From Clostridia bacterium (GTDB taxonomy: Bacteria > Bacillota > Clostridia > Oscillospirales > CAG-272): a DNA stretch of 19,163 nucleotides. Shown one piece after another: positions 8,221 to 15,455 of this stretch. The notes under the pieces were generated by a model. The model did no database searches. It worked only from the letters and a program-made list of their open reading frames with translations, and was not told the origin of the DNA. Made by a program: the position numbers and the translations under genes. How positions within the stretch are numbered: the stretch's first letter is position 1; each line of letters begins with the position of its first letter. The stretch spans positions 1 to 19,163 of the forward strand of contig JAFOAB010000125.1 of assembly GCA_017382555.1 (NCBI GenBank), read 5' to 3'.

Positions 8221-8637
8221 TCACGCCTCACAGTTATTAGCCTTTGCAAGGCTGTTGAGAAGTCCGTTAATAAACGATGCCGCGCCATCCTCCGCATACT
8301 GCTTTGCAAGCTCGACCGCCTCATTTATAGCGATGCTGTAAGGGAGCTTGGGATCGCAGTAAAGCATTTCATAAGCGGCGAGACGAAGTATGGAAAGAGA
8401 AACACCGGAGATTCTCTCCACTCTCCAGCCGGAGGAATGCTTTTCAATTTCCTCATCGATAGCGGCAAGATTTTCGCAAATTCCGATAAAGCAGGAATCC
8501 ACGTAATCATCTTCAGGGATCTCGCGCTCAAGATGCGCGGTTGCGAGTATAGCATCGGGGGCATATTCCCCGTTGTGAAAGCCAAGTTCAAATACAAGAC
8601 CGATGATGGCCTCTCTTGCATTTCTTCTGCTGAGCAT
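8221..8637 (-). CDS. nusB: Transcription antitermination factor NusB
   Basis: NusB is a small all-helical RNA-binding protein that, with ribosomal protein S10 (NusE), supports antitermination of rRNA operons. The 138-residue product has the family pattern: RRNAREAIIGLVFEL at the N-terminus (residues 4-18), a central ILRLAAYEMLYC segment, and the C-terminal IAINEAVELAKQYAEDGAASFINGLL region, shown here in parts. Length is typical. The ATG at 8637 is preceded by a GGAAGGTG ribosome binding site about 10 bases upstream. It is the first gene after the promoter at 8680-8708 and leads the long minus-strand operon. Its stop lies 1 bp before the next start. Confidence 0.96.
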   Translation of the reverse strand: MLSRRNAREAIIGLVFELGFHNGEYAPDAILATAHLEREIPEDDYVDSCFIGICENLAAIDEEIEKHSSGWRVERISGVSLSILRLAAYEMLYCDPKLPYSIAINEAVELAKQYAEDGAASFINGLLNSLAKANNCEA

Positions 8638-8663
8638 AAGATTGTTACACCTTCCGATAGTTA

Positions 8664-8681
8664 TATGAATTTTAATAGAAT
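8664..8681. promoter_or_regulatory. Possible ARG-box-like operator in the nusB operon leader
   Basis: The plus strand reads TATGAATTTTAATAGAAT here. The first eleven bases of TGAATTTTAAT agree with the left part of the ArgR box consensus TGAATWWWWATTCA, but the right half diverges. It lies around the predicted transcription start of the operon that contains argR, where an autoregulatory site would make sense. The area is generally AT-rich, so chance resemblance is quite possible. Confidence 0.25.
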
Positions 8682-8708
8682 TATACTAAATAATTATGCA
8701 AAAGTCAA
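8680..8708 (-). promoter_or_regulatory. Promoter of the nusB-tyrS operon
   Basis: On the minus strand a -35 box TTGACT (8703-8708) and a perfect -10 box TATAAT (8680-8685) are separated by 17 bp, close to the sigma-A consensus. Transcription would begin near 8673 and leave a leader of about 35 bases before nusB. No other promoter of this quality is evident in the short gaps of the operon. Confidence 0.85.
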
Positions 8709-8763
8709 TCGCAGACAGATAATATTTATCCGCAATTTGAAAGGTTTTTGCTTTTTTATCAAA

Positions 8764-8798
8764 AATATCACTTGATAATCACGTAAAAATGTGATATT
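8764..8798. repeat. Inverted repeat over the plus-strand promoter, possible operator
   Basis: Perfect 8-bp arms AATATCAC (8764-8771) and GTGATATT (8791-8798) are 19 bp apart. The left arm abuts the -35 box and the right arm covers part of the -10 box of the promoter at 8772-8800. A second, imperfect pairing, GATAATCAC (8774-8782) with GTGATATTATC (8791-8801), shares the right arm. No T-run follows, so this is not a terminator. A repressor site is the plausible reading; the regulator is unknown. Confidence 0.45.
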
Positions 8799-8800
8799 AT
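8772..8800 (+). promoter_or_regulatory. Promoter of the membrane protein / SGNH hydrolase operon
   Basis: A -35 box TTGATA (8772-8777) and a -10 box TATTAT (8795-8800) are spaced by 17 bp. Transcription would start near 8807, leaving a leader of only about 20 bases that still includes the GGAGG ribosome binding site at 8819-8823. The predicted start is divergent from the nusB operon promoter about 100 bp away. Confidence 0.7.
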
Positions 8801-8828
8801 CTTAAAAGTGCCACATTCGGAGGATGCA

Positions 8829-9221
8829 ATGTCTGATTTTTTTCGTAATGCTGTAAGCCGCGCCTGCTGTATTTTTACCGCTTGCGTGTTCTTTTTCTAT
8901 TTTATCGGATACTATGCCAGCGCCGCCAAGCAGCCCGCCATGTCTGCTGATATGATCGTTGCACTGTTTTTGGTTGCGCTCGCCATTTCCCTTTCCTCGT
9001 TTATTTTACATATCAAAAGGCTTCCAAAGCCTCTTGCCTACACTTTGCACTGTGTTTGCTGCATCGGTGCCGTTTTATTGCTTTACGTTAACGTGCTCGG
9101 CAACGGTTCAACAGGCGCGGGCAAAATGGTTTGCATAGTACTTACGGCTGTTGCTTATGCTGTTACAATGCTTATAAGAATGCTTATCCTTGGCGCAATT
9201 CAAAAAAGAAAGGACTCCTAA
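8829..9221 (+). CDS. Small four-helix membrane protein of unknown function
   Basis: I do not recognise this 130-residue protein. It has four hydrophobic stretches, roughly residues 13-33, 41-61, 70-90 and 98-122, with short loops and a basic C-terminus (QKRKDS). That predicts an integral membrane protein with both ends inside. Several cysteines sit in the first and third helices. The ATG at 8829 is chosen because GGAGG lies five bases before it; an in-frame GTG at 8808 would include the binding site within the coding region. Its stop overlaps the next start by one base (TAATG), so it is co-translated with the SGNH hydrolase. Size and topology recall DUF3021-type proteins, but the resemblance is weak and no LytTR regulator is nearby. 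Confidence 0.8.
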   Translation: MSDFFRNAVSRACCIFTACVFFFYFIGYYASAAKQPAMSADMIVALFLVALAISLSSFILHIKRLPKPLAYTLHCVCCIGAVLLLYVNVLGNGSTGAGKMVCIVLTAVAYAVTMLIRMLILGAIQKRKDS

Positions 9222-10249
9222 TGAACAGTAAGCCCCACGGTAACGGAAACGGATTAAACCGTTTTCTGTCCCTTGTTTTGATAATTTTACTGTCCGCAAC
9301 CATACTTGCAGTTATTGTTATGGGCGGTATGTTTGCAATGCGAATTTTGGGTTCTGATCCTCTTCCCGCGGTCACAGCTTCACCGGTCACGGATTCTGTT
9401 ACAGCATCTCCCGTAACAGGTACTGAGGATACAAATACAACTAACGCAGCTTCTACCGATACACCTGCCACCGCTGCACCCCACACAACGGCACCAAGCA
9501 CTGCGGCACCCACAACGGACGCTACGACACAAGAGCCCGTTACTGTGCCGACGGACGTGCCCGTTACACCCCAAAGCATCTATCTGAACGAAACCGCAGA
9601 CGGCGGTGATGCGTATCTAAAGCGTGTTGTTTTCCTTGGTGATTCCACCACGTATCATATGCACCATTATACGGATCTTGACGATTCACAGATTTGGGTA
9701 CCCGCCGCAGGAACACTTGATCTTAACGATATCACAAGCAAATCCGTTGCAATGCCCGTTGCCGGTGTAGATTTCAGAGATTGGGTCGATGCCCCTATTT
9801 CTTCGGTTCTAGCGTCGGTAAAACCCGATATTCTCATAGTTACGCTCGGCATAAACTGCTCGTCCTTTTACGGCAAGGAGGAGCATGGCTGGACGATGGA
9901 TAAGAAGGAAACGTACTTCAAGCTTCAGATATCCAACATTCAAAAATTGGTTCAGCAAAACTCCCCCAACACTACACTTATTTTCCAGACCATCTATCCC
10001 GTAATCGATGCGGAGCTGATTGAGGATGGGTCTCCCATCAGAAGCGAGCACGTTAAGCTTCGCAACTCTTGGCTTATTGAAATTTGCACCGAGCTTAATA
10101 TTCCCGTGCTTAAAACCGAGGACGTTCTTATGGACGAAAACGGTGCTTTGAAGAAGGAATACAACACCTATCACCTTGACGGTGTGCACATCAATCCCGA
10201 GGGCTATAACGCCATTCTTAACTACGTACGGACGCACACGGTTCCGTAA
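9221..10249 (+). CDS. Membrane-anchored SGNH/GDSL-family hydrolase
   Basis: This 342-residue protein is predicted to act outside the cell as a serine esterase, deacylase or acyl-transfer enzyme. A single transmembrane segment (about 15-42) follows a short cytoplasmic N-terminus. A Thr/Pro/Ala/Ser-rich stalk spans about 50-117, typical of wall-spanning linkers in Gram-positive surface proteins. The SGNH domain follows, with block I FLGDSTTYH (nucleophile S142), a block III-like LGINC (N212) and block V DGVHINPEGY (D320, H323). The catalytic triad is therefore complete. The ATG at 9221 overlaps the upstream stop and has AAGGA before it; an open frame back to 9131 is only the upstream gene in another frame. 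The DUF4358 lipoprotein 15 bp downstream suggests a shared surface role. Substrate is unknown; O-acetylated wall polymer is one guess. Confidence 0.88.
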   Translation: MNSKPHGNGNGLNRFLSLVLIILLSATILAVIVMGGMFAMRILGSDPLPAVTASPVTDSVTASPVTGTEDTNTTNAASTDTPATAAPHTTAPSTAAPTTDATTQEPVTVPTDVPVTPQSIYLNETADGGDAYLKRVVFLGDSTTYHMHHYTDLDDSQIWVPAAGTLDLNDITSKSVAMPVAGVDFRDWVDAPISSVLASVKPDILIVTLGINCSSFYGKEEHGWTMDKKETYFKLQISNIQKLVQQNSPNTTLIFQTIYPVIDAELIEDGSPIRSEHVKLRNSWLIEICTELNIPVLKTEDVLMDENGALKKEYNTYHLDGVHINPEGYNAILNYVRTHTVP

Positions 10250-10264
10250 TTTTGCGAGGTTTTT

Positions 10265-10753
10265 ATGAAGAAGATCATTTTGGCATTTCTTGTTATTGCT
10301 ATGCTTTTTACTTCTCTGATTTCTTGCGGTGGAGCTATTGAATACAAGGATGACGTTTCCGTTACCGCGCTTGCCGATTCGGCTGTAAAAAAGATTTCGC
10401 TTTCATCTAATCTCAATGCCGCAAGCGATGAATTTATGATGTTCTATTTGAACGTTGATGCTTCCCTCTATACCGAGTGCAAGGTTATGACACCTATGGG
10501 AAGCGCATCTATCGACGAATTCGGAATTTTCAAGGCAACGGATGCGGAGGCTGCCGAAAAGATAAACGCTGCACTTTCTACCTACCTCGCAGGCCGCATC
10601 GCAACGTGGGACACACGCTACAGCCAGGCCGAAAAGCCGAAGGTTGACGGAGCAAAGACCACTGTTTACGGCAACTACGTAATTTACACCATCCTTTCCT
10701 CCGAGGAACAGGATGCTTTCCTCAGCGCCATCAGCGCACTTCTCACAAAATGA
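10265..10753 (+). CDS. DUF4358-type lipoprotein
   Basis: The 162-residue product has a lipoprotein signal peptide: MKK, a hydrophobic core and the lipobox LISC with the lipid-accepting cysteine at 21. The mature part, with YKDDVSVTALADSAVKK near the start, fluctuating charged and small residues, and a C-terminal YGNYVIYTILSSEEQDAFLSAI, resembles the DUF4358 family of Clostridia lipoproteins, whose function is not known. A GAGG site stands five bases before the ATG. It follows the SGNH hydrolase by 15 bp and ends at a strong terminator. DUF4358 proteins are frequently found beside SGNH hydrolases or MBOAT acyltransferases, so a helper role in surface polymer acylation is a reasonable but untested inference. 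Confidence 0.82.
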   Translation: MKKIILAFLVIAMLFTSLISCGGAIEYKDDVSVTALADSAVKKISLSSNLNAASDEFMMFYLNVDASLYTECKVMTPMGSASIDEFGIFKATDAEAAEKINAALSTYLAGRIATWDTRYSQAEKPKVDGAKTTVYGNYVIYTILSSEEQDAFLSAISALLTK

Positions 10754-10759
10754 CCCGCA

Positions 10760-10796
10760 CCTTGACCCGATTTTTCGGGTCAAGGCCTTTTTCTTA
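10760..10796 (+). terminator. Rho-independent terminator after the DUF4358 gene
   Basis: A perfect 10-bp stem, CCTTGACCCG (10760-10769) with CGGGTCAAGG (10776-10785), closes a six-base loop and is followed by CCTTTTTCTT. It begins 6 bp after the DUF4358 stop. The next gene starts 24 bp after the tract and has no clear promoter of its own, so partial read-through may feed it. Confidence 0.9.
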
Positions 10797-10819
10797 ACAA
10801 CAAGCAAGGAGTAGCTTTT

Positions 10820-12031
10820 ATGCCCCAAAAGAAGAAAAAGAAAAAATGGATAAGACCGCACCATCTGTGGGTCAGAATCATCGGTGGAGCAATAGTTTAT
10901 CCCATATCAAGGCTGATGTACGGAGTAAAATTTGAGAAATTCCGTAATCCCGAGAAAAAGCCTCATTTTATTCTCTACAACCATCAAACGGCATTCGATC
11001 AATTTTTCGTTGCTTTTACGTATCCCGGAGTTGTTTACTACGTTGCATCCGAGGATCTTTTCTCGAACGGCTTAGTATCCTGGATCATTAAAAACTTCGT
11101 TAATCCCATACCGATCAAAAAATCCACCTCCGATATGCGTGCCGTTTTAAACTGTATGCAGGTTGCAAGAGAGGGCGGTTCCATCGCAATTGCTCCTGAA
11201 GGCAATCGCACCTTCAGCGGCGAGACCGGATATATCAAGCCTACCATCGTTTCCCTTATTAAGGCGCTTAAAATGCCCGTTGCTTGTATGCGAATCGAGG
11301 GCGGATACGGCGTTCACCCACGCTGGAGCGACGTAAAGCGCAAGGGTAAAATGCGCTCCTACGTATCAAGAGTGATTGACCCTGTCGAATACAATGCGAT
11401 GACTGACGAGGAGCTTCTTTCCGCTATCAACGCAGAGCTTTATATCGATGAAACGCAAACAAATTATACATACACGCACAAAAAGAGTGCCGAGTATCTG
11501 GAAAGAGCGATATTCTACTGTCCCGTTTGCGGAATATCTGAATTTGAAAGCAACGGCGACGTAATAAAGTGTAAAAAATGCGGTCTATCCGCCACTTACG
11601 GCTCGGATCTTCGATTTAGATCCGATTCACCGGATTTCAAATATTCAACCGTCAAGGAATGGTATAACGATCAATCAGCTTACGTAAATTCCATAGACCC
11701 TACCGCACTTGGCGATACGGCAATATGCAGTGACACGGTTGATCTTTACGAGGTTATTCCTTATAAAAAGAAAATCAAATTCGGCACACGCAAAATGACC
11801 TTACACGGCAATATGATCGCGCTTACAGGAGATAGTGAGCTTCAGCTTTCCTTTGACGATATCAGCGCAATTGCCGTGCTCGGAAGGAACAAACTGAACA
11901 TTTACGTAAATGACAAGATTTATCAAATCAAGAGTCATAAGCGCTTCAATGCCGTTAAATACATGAATCTGTACTACAGATATTCCAACATAAAGAAGGG
12001 AGACCCTTATGGAGAATTTTTGGGAATCTGA
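10820..12031 (+). CDS. PlsC-type acyltransferase with zinc ribbon and extra C-terminal domain
   Basis: The first half is a glycerol-3-phosphate/lysophosphatidate acyltransferase (PlsC, AGPAT) domain: the catalytic HX4D is NHQTAFD (H55, D60) and the phosphate-binding motif is PEGNRT (126-131). A highly basic N-terminus with six lysines (4-9) and a weak hydrophobic segment (about 17-35) would hold it to the inner leaflet. After about residue 230 comes a four-cysteine zinc ribbon (C234, C237, C251, C254), then about 140 residues of a beta-rich region ending in NDKIYQIKSHKRFNAVKYMN that looks PH/GRAM-like. Standard PlsC proteins are about 200-250 residues, so the 403-residue length reflects a fusion. 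AAGGAG precedes the ATG. The acyl acceptor is not predictable; the last 23 bp overlap the next gene. Confidence 0.85.
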   Translation: MPQKKKKKKWIRPHHLWVRIIGGAIVYPISRLMYGVKFEKFRNPEKKPHFILYNHQTAFDQFFVAFTYPGVVYYVASEDLFSNGLVSWIIKNFVNPIPIKKSTSDMRAVLNCMQVAREGGSIAIAPEGNRTFSGETGYIKPTIVSLIKALKMPVACMRIEGGYGVHPRWSDVKRKGKMRSYVSRVIDPVEYNAMTDEELLSAINAELYIDETQTNYTYTHKKSAEYLERAIFYCPVCGISEFESNGDVIKCKKCGLSATYGSDLRFRSDSPDFKYSTVKEWYNDQSAYVNSIDPTALGDTAICSDTVDLYEVIPYKKKIKFGTRKMTLHGNMIALTGDSELQLSFDDISAIAVLGRNKLNIYVNDKIYQIKSHKRFNAVKYMNLYYRYSNIKKGDPYGEFLGI

Positions 12032-13391
12032 CGTTTGGGGCTTTATAAATCTCCTTGCAATGCTTTTGATGAGCCTGCTTCTGGCAAACCTCATCAAAAA
12101 ATCAATAAAGCCTCTTAAATACTCCTTGATACCCACGTCAGTTTTGGGTGGTATCATTCTATTGATACCGAGCATGATCTACACCCAAATAACCGACAAA
12201 AATATGTTTAATGCCGAATTTTTCGGCGGAAGCGGCGCGGCTACTCTCGAGATAATTACGTATCACTGCCTGGCGCTCGGATTTATTGCAACAACATTTA
12301 AATCCTCAAAGGAAAAGCTTTCAAAGCAGCGCAGCACAGAGATATTCAACACTGGTGTTACAACCGTCTCCACTTATCTTATTCAAGGTATTTTCGGACT
12401 TGCTATTACGATCGGTGTTTCCGTCCTTTTCGGTGATCTCTTTGCCGCATCAGGTATTCTCCTTCCCTTCGGTTACGGTCAGGGCACCGGTCAGGCGCTT
12501 AACTACGGAGGTATTTACGAGGCGGATTACGGCTTTGTTGGCGGTAAAAGCTTCGGCCTTACGATTGCCGCAATGGGCTTCATAAGTGCGGCTATGGGCG
12601 GAGTTATCCACCTAAATATAATGCGTAAGAGGAAAAAGATCACAGTATCCCACCAAGAGGTTTGCGACGCCATAAACTCCGAGCAGATACAAAATCCCGA
12701 CGAGATTCCGATGAACGGAAGCATTGATAAAATGACCGTTCAGATAGCGATAATTTTCGCCTGCTACTTTATCGCATATCTTATTATGTACGGCCTCGGC
12801 TTACTTCTCCCCGGTATGCGCTCAACTCTGTTTGGATTCAACTTCCTTCTCGGAGTTGTTGCGGCAACGATCGTTCGCTCTGTTCTCAATCTTATGCGCA
12901 AAAAGAATATTGCCAAGAAGGAATACGTAAACCCCTTCCTTATGGTGAGAGCGGGCGGATTCTTCTTTGACCTTATGATAGTTGCGGGTATTGCCGCAAT
13001 CCGCCTTGAATTCATCAAGCAGTACGTAGTTGTCCTTCTGGTTCTCGGCATCGGCGGTGCGCTTATCACTTACGCATTCCTGCGTTTCGTTTGTACTAAG
13101 CTCTTTTCCGCATACTGCGAGGAGCAATTCCTTGCGATGTACGGAATGCTTACCGGAACCGCAAGCACAGGTATGATTCTCCTCCGCGAAGCAGATAAGG
13201 ACCTTAAAACCCCCGTTGCGGATAATCTTGTATATCAGAACTTCCCTGCCATTGTATTCGGCTTCCCTATGATGCTTATCGCATCGTATTGCCCCCGCCA
13301 GCCTTTCGGAACATTTTTGATACTCATTGCGTTCTTTGCATTTATGATGATTATTCTGTTCCGTTCCTTTATATTTAAAAAACGCAAGTAA
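12009..13391 (+). CDS. gltS: Sodium/glutamate symporter, GltS family
   Basis: GltS proteins import glutamate with sodium. This 460-residue membrane protein is slightly longer than typical members (about 400). It has the two inverted half-repeats expected: the first re-entrant signature is GYGQGTGQALNYGG (155-168) and the second is GMLTGTASTGMILLREAD (379-396), both with conserved glycine/threonine patterns of the family. About ten to twelve hydrophobic helices are visible, with a cytoplasmic loop rich in charged residues near 205-240. The ATG at 12009 has AAGGGAG six bases before it and lies inside the end of the acyltransferase gene, so the two are translationally coupled. Substrate could be glutamate or a related acid. 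Confidence 0.9.
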   Translation: MENFWESDVWGFINLLAMLLMSLLLANLIKKSIKPLKYSLIPTSVLGGIILLIPSMIYTQITDKNMFNAEFFGGSGAATLEIITYHCLALGFIATTFKSSKEKLSKQRSTEIFNTGVTTVSTYLIQGIFGLAITIGVSVLFGDLFAASGILLPFGYGQGTGQALNYGGIYEADYGFVGGKSFGLTIAAMGFISAAMGGVIHLNIMRKRKKITVSHQEVCDAINSEQIQNPDEIPMNGSIDKMTVQIAIIFACYFIAYLIMYGLGLLLPGMRSTLFGFNFLLGVVAATIVRSVLNLMRKKNIAKKEYVNPFLMVRAGGFFFDLMIVAGIAAIRLEFIKQYVVVLLVLGIGGALITYAFLRFVCTKLFSAYCEEQFLAMYGMLTGTASTGMILLREADKDLKTPVADNLVYQNFPAIVFGFPMMLIASYCPRQPFGTFLILIAFFAFMMIILFRSFIFKKRK

Positions 13392-13431
13392 CAAAAAGAC
13401 GATATGGATAATTCCATATCGTCTTTTTTGT
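13389..13431. terminator. Bidirectional terminator between convergent genes
   Basis: A 15-bp stem, AAAAGACGATATGGA (13394-13408) paired with TCCATATCGTCTTTT (13413-13427), encloses the loop TAAT. The T-run TTTTTTGTTA follows on the plus strand and a matching TTTTTGTTA follows on the minus strand. It therefore ends both gltS from the left and the lipoprotein gene from the right. Confidence 0.92.
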
Positions 13432-13442
13432 TAACAAACAAA

Positions 13443-14222
13443 TTACTCAAGAGCGGTAAAACCTTGGTATCCCTCGGGAGGAGTGATGGTCACGTTGCCG
13501 CCGATATTCACGAAGTTGATTTCTGTATCTACAGTGGCAGTAACCGCAACGTCCATCCCCATTTCCGTAAGTGTCATAGCAATCGCACAGCTCATTTTAT
13601 ATGTAGAAAGGTAGCCGTCCTTATTTACGGTAAGAGAAACGCTAATATCGCTCAAAGAAGCATCACCGTCAAGACCAATCTCACCCATAAGAGAGTCGTA
13701 ATACGGGCGGTAAGCGGCGATATAATCCTCCTGCGTCATTACAAGTGTAACAGTACGGGAGCCGTCCTCGTTCTTAACTGCCTCAACACCCTCAAAAACG
13801 CTCTCGGCCGGACAGTAAAATACCGCAGTAAGGTCCTTGCCGATATCATATTCATCGGCAACCTCGGAAAGGCTCATCTTGTAGCTTTCGCCGAGGGTGG
13901 TAAGATAAACGTAGCCTGATTCTATATACACGATAGAATCAACCGTAGTACCCATCATAGAGGTGGTAATATCAGAATAAAGAATAGGCGAATCGGTATT
14001 TATGCTCTTACCCTTCATCGTCATGGTTATCGGGATATCCATGGACATTCCCATCATATCGAGCTTCATATCAACCTTCTGCTCAAGCTCAATATCATTA
14101 AGTGACGAGCTTTTTTCAACAGCAGAGGAAACAAGCTCATATGCTGTCATCTCCTTACCGCATGAGGCAAAGGACGCGAGAACAAGTAAAATGCAAATTA
14201 CAAGTGCTGTTAATCTTCTCAT
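13443..14222 (-). CDS. Lipoprotein, LolA/LprG-like (DUF6612-type)
   Basis: The 259-residue product has a lipoprotein signal peptide with the lipobox SFASC (cysteine at 21). The mature chain starts with a helix (TAYELVSSAVEKSSSLND) and continues as long alternating strands, for example ELEQKVDMKLDMM and VTLVMTQEDY. That matches the half-barrel fold of DUF6612/LppX-LprG-like lipoproteins. Function is not known; such folds often hold a hydrophobic ligand. The ATG at 14222 has AAGGAG seven bases upstream. It follows the serine dehydratase by 20 bp with no terminator between them, so it is probably the last gene of that unit. A bidirectional terminator follows it. Confidence 0.8.
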   Translation of the reverse strand: MRRLTALVICILLVLASFASCGKEMTAYELVSSAVEKSSSLNDIELEQKVDMKLDMMGMSMDIPITMTMKGKSINTDSPILYSDITTSMMGTTVDSIVYIESGYVYLTTLGESYKMSLSEVADEYDIGKDLTAVFYCPAESVFEGVEAVKNEDGSRTVTLVMTQEDYIAAYRPYYDSLMGEIGLDGDASLSDISVSLTVNKDGYLSTYKMSCAIAMTLTEMGMDVAVTATVDTEINFVNIGGNVTITPPEGYQGFTALE

Positions 14223-14242
14223 AACCGTACTCCTTATATAAT

Positions 14243-15454
14243 TTAATTTTCGGGATGCTTATAGAGCTTTGCAAGTCCGCCCTCGGAGGTTTCGCGGTAC
14301 ATACCGTGCAGGTCCCTACCCGTTTGATACATCGTTTCCACAACCATATCAAATGAAATCTTTCTGCTGTCGGATAAGAAATTAGCAAGGCTGAGCGCAT
14401 TTATCGCGCGCATTGCCGCAACGGCATTACGCTCAATACAAGGTATTTGAACAAGTCCGCATACGGGATCACACGTAAGACCGAGGTGATGCTCAAGGGA
14501 TATTTCCGCAGCATATTCTATCTGGTCAATACCCATCTCAAACAACTCGGCAAGCGCGGCAGCCGCCATGGAGCAAGCGGTACCAACCTCCGCCTGACAG
14601 CCGCATTCCGCGCCGCTGACTGAAGCATTTGTGGCAACAAGATCACCGATAAGGCCGCCAACCGCAAGAGCGCGAACTATATCGTCATCGGAAAAGCCGT
14701 TCTTCTCCTGCATATACTTGAGAACTGCGGGAACAACTCCGCAAGAGCCGCAGGTGGGTGCGGTGACTATAAGACCGCAATCGGCATTCTGCTCGCTTAC
14801 CGCAAAAGCGTAGGAGCAAACAAGACGGTTCTCCCTTGTTTGAGGACTTTCGTCAATGTGCTTCTGGCTGAAGAGGCGCTGTGCCTTCCTTTCAACCTCA
14901 AGACCGCCGGGAAGAATGCCCGTATGGATAAGTCCCTCGCGGATAGCATCGCACATCGTGTTCCACACGTCGTGCAAAAACTCGCGGAATCCTTCCCCCT
15001 CGTGCTCAAAGACGTAATCGGAGAGGCGAATATTACGCGCCTTGCAAAGTGCCGCTATTTCTGTAAAAGAATTTTCGGTATATACGTCCACAGGGTGAAG
15101 CTCCGTACCGCCGGGGATTCGAACGTCACCTCCGCCAATTGAAAGATACGTGCAATCGCCGAGCACAGCACCGTCCTTAAATGCGGTAAACGTAAGGGTA
15201 TTGGGATGCTCGAGCTTTGCATCGGAATCCATATTAAACACAATTTCCGCAGGTATGGGAGAAAGCGAACCGCTTATCGCCCTGTCCGTACCGTGTCCCT
15301 TGCCCGTTTTGGCAAGGGAGCCGAAAAGCTCGACCTTAACACTGTCGGAAGACGGATATTTGGTAACAAAATCCTTAGCCGCAAAAGCGGGCCCCATAGT
15401 ATGGGAGCTTGAAGGTCCTATTCCTTTTTTAAATATATTTCTTACAGATTTCAT
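14243..15454 (-). CDS. sdaA: L-serine dehydratase, iron-sulfur type, single chain
   Basis: The enzyme deaminates L-serine to pyruvate and ammonia with a [4Fe-4S] cluster. The N-terminal GIGPSSSHTMGP (11-22) is the family signature of the beta domain. In the C-terminal catalytic domain the cluster ligands appear to be C286, C328 and C339: the spacings of 42 and 11 residues are the same as recalled for the ligands of the Legionella enzyme. Further signatures are TAPTCGSCG (231-239) and CDPVCGLVQIPCIERN (328-343). At 403 residues it carries both domains in one chain, shorter than the roughly 455 of E. coli SdaA. The terminal cysteine tail seen in some type 2 enzymes is absent here. Its ATG is 1 bp after the upstream stop with only a weak binding site, so it relies on coupled translation. 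Confidence 0.93.
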   Translation of the reverse strand: MKSVRNIFKKGIGPSSSHTMGPAFAAKDFVTKYPSSDSVKVELFGSLAKTGKGHGTDRAISGSLSPIPAEIVFNMDSDAKLEHPNTLTFTAFKDGAVLGDCTYLSIGGGDVRIPGGTELHPVDVYTENSFTEIAALCKARNIRLSDYVFEHEGEGFREFLHDVWNTMCDAIREGLIHTGILPGGLEVERKAQRLFSQKHIDESPQTRENRLVCSYAFAVSEQNADCGLIVTAPTCGSCGVVPAVLKYMQEKNGFSDDDIVRALAVGGLIGDLVATNASVSGAECGCQAEVGTACSMAAAALAELFEMGIDQIEYAAEISLEHHLGLTCDPVCGLVQIPCIERNAVAAMRAINALSLANFLSDSRKISFDMVVETMYQTGRDLHGMYRETSEGGLAKLYKHPEN

Positions 15455-15455
15455 A

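Noticed and set aside
8220..8324. Longer start for the TsaD-like protein (35 extra residues)
   Set aside because: The extension is nusB read in another frame; GIDTS normally lies within the first ten residues, which fits the ATG at 8219.
9131..9220. Upstream extension of the SGNH hydrolase frame
   Set aside because: It overlaps the membrane protein gene in another frame, has no binding site, and would put a cysteine-rich tail before the clear anchor helix.
9360..9570. Possible tandem DNA repeat or CRISPR-like array
   Set aside because: The repetition comes from low-complexity Thr/Pro/Ala codons in the protein stalk; there are no regular repeat-spacer units.
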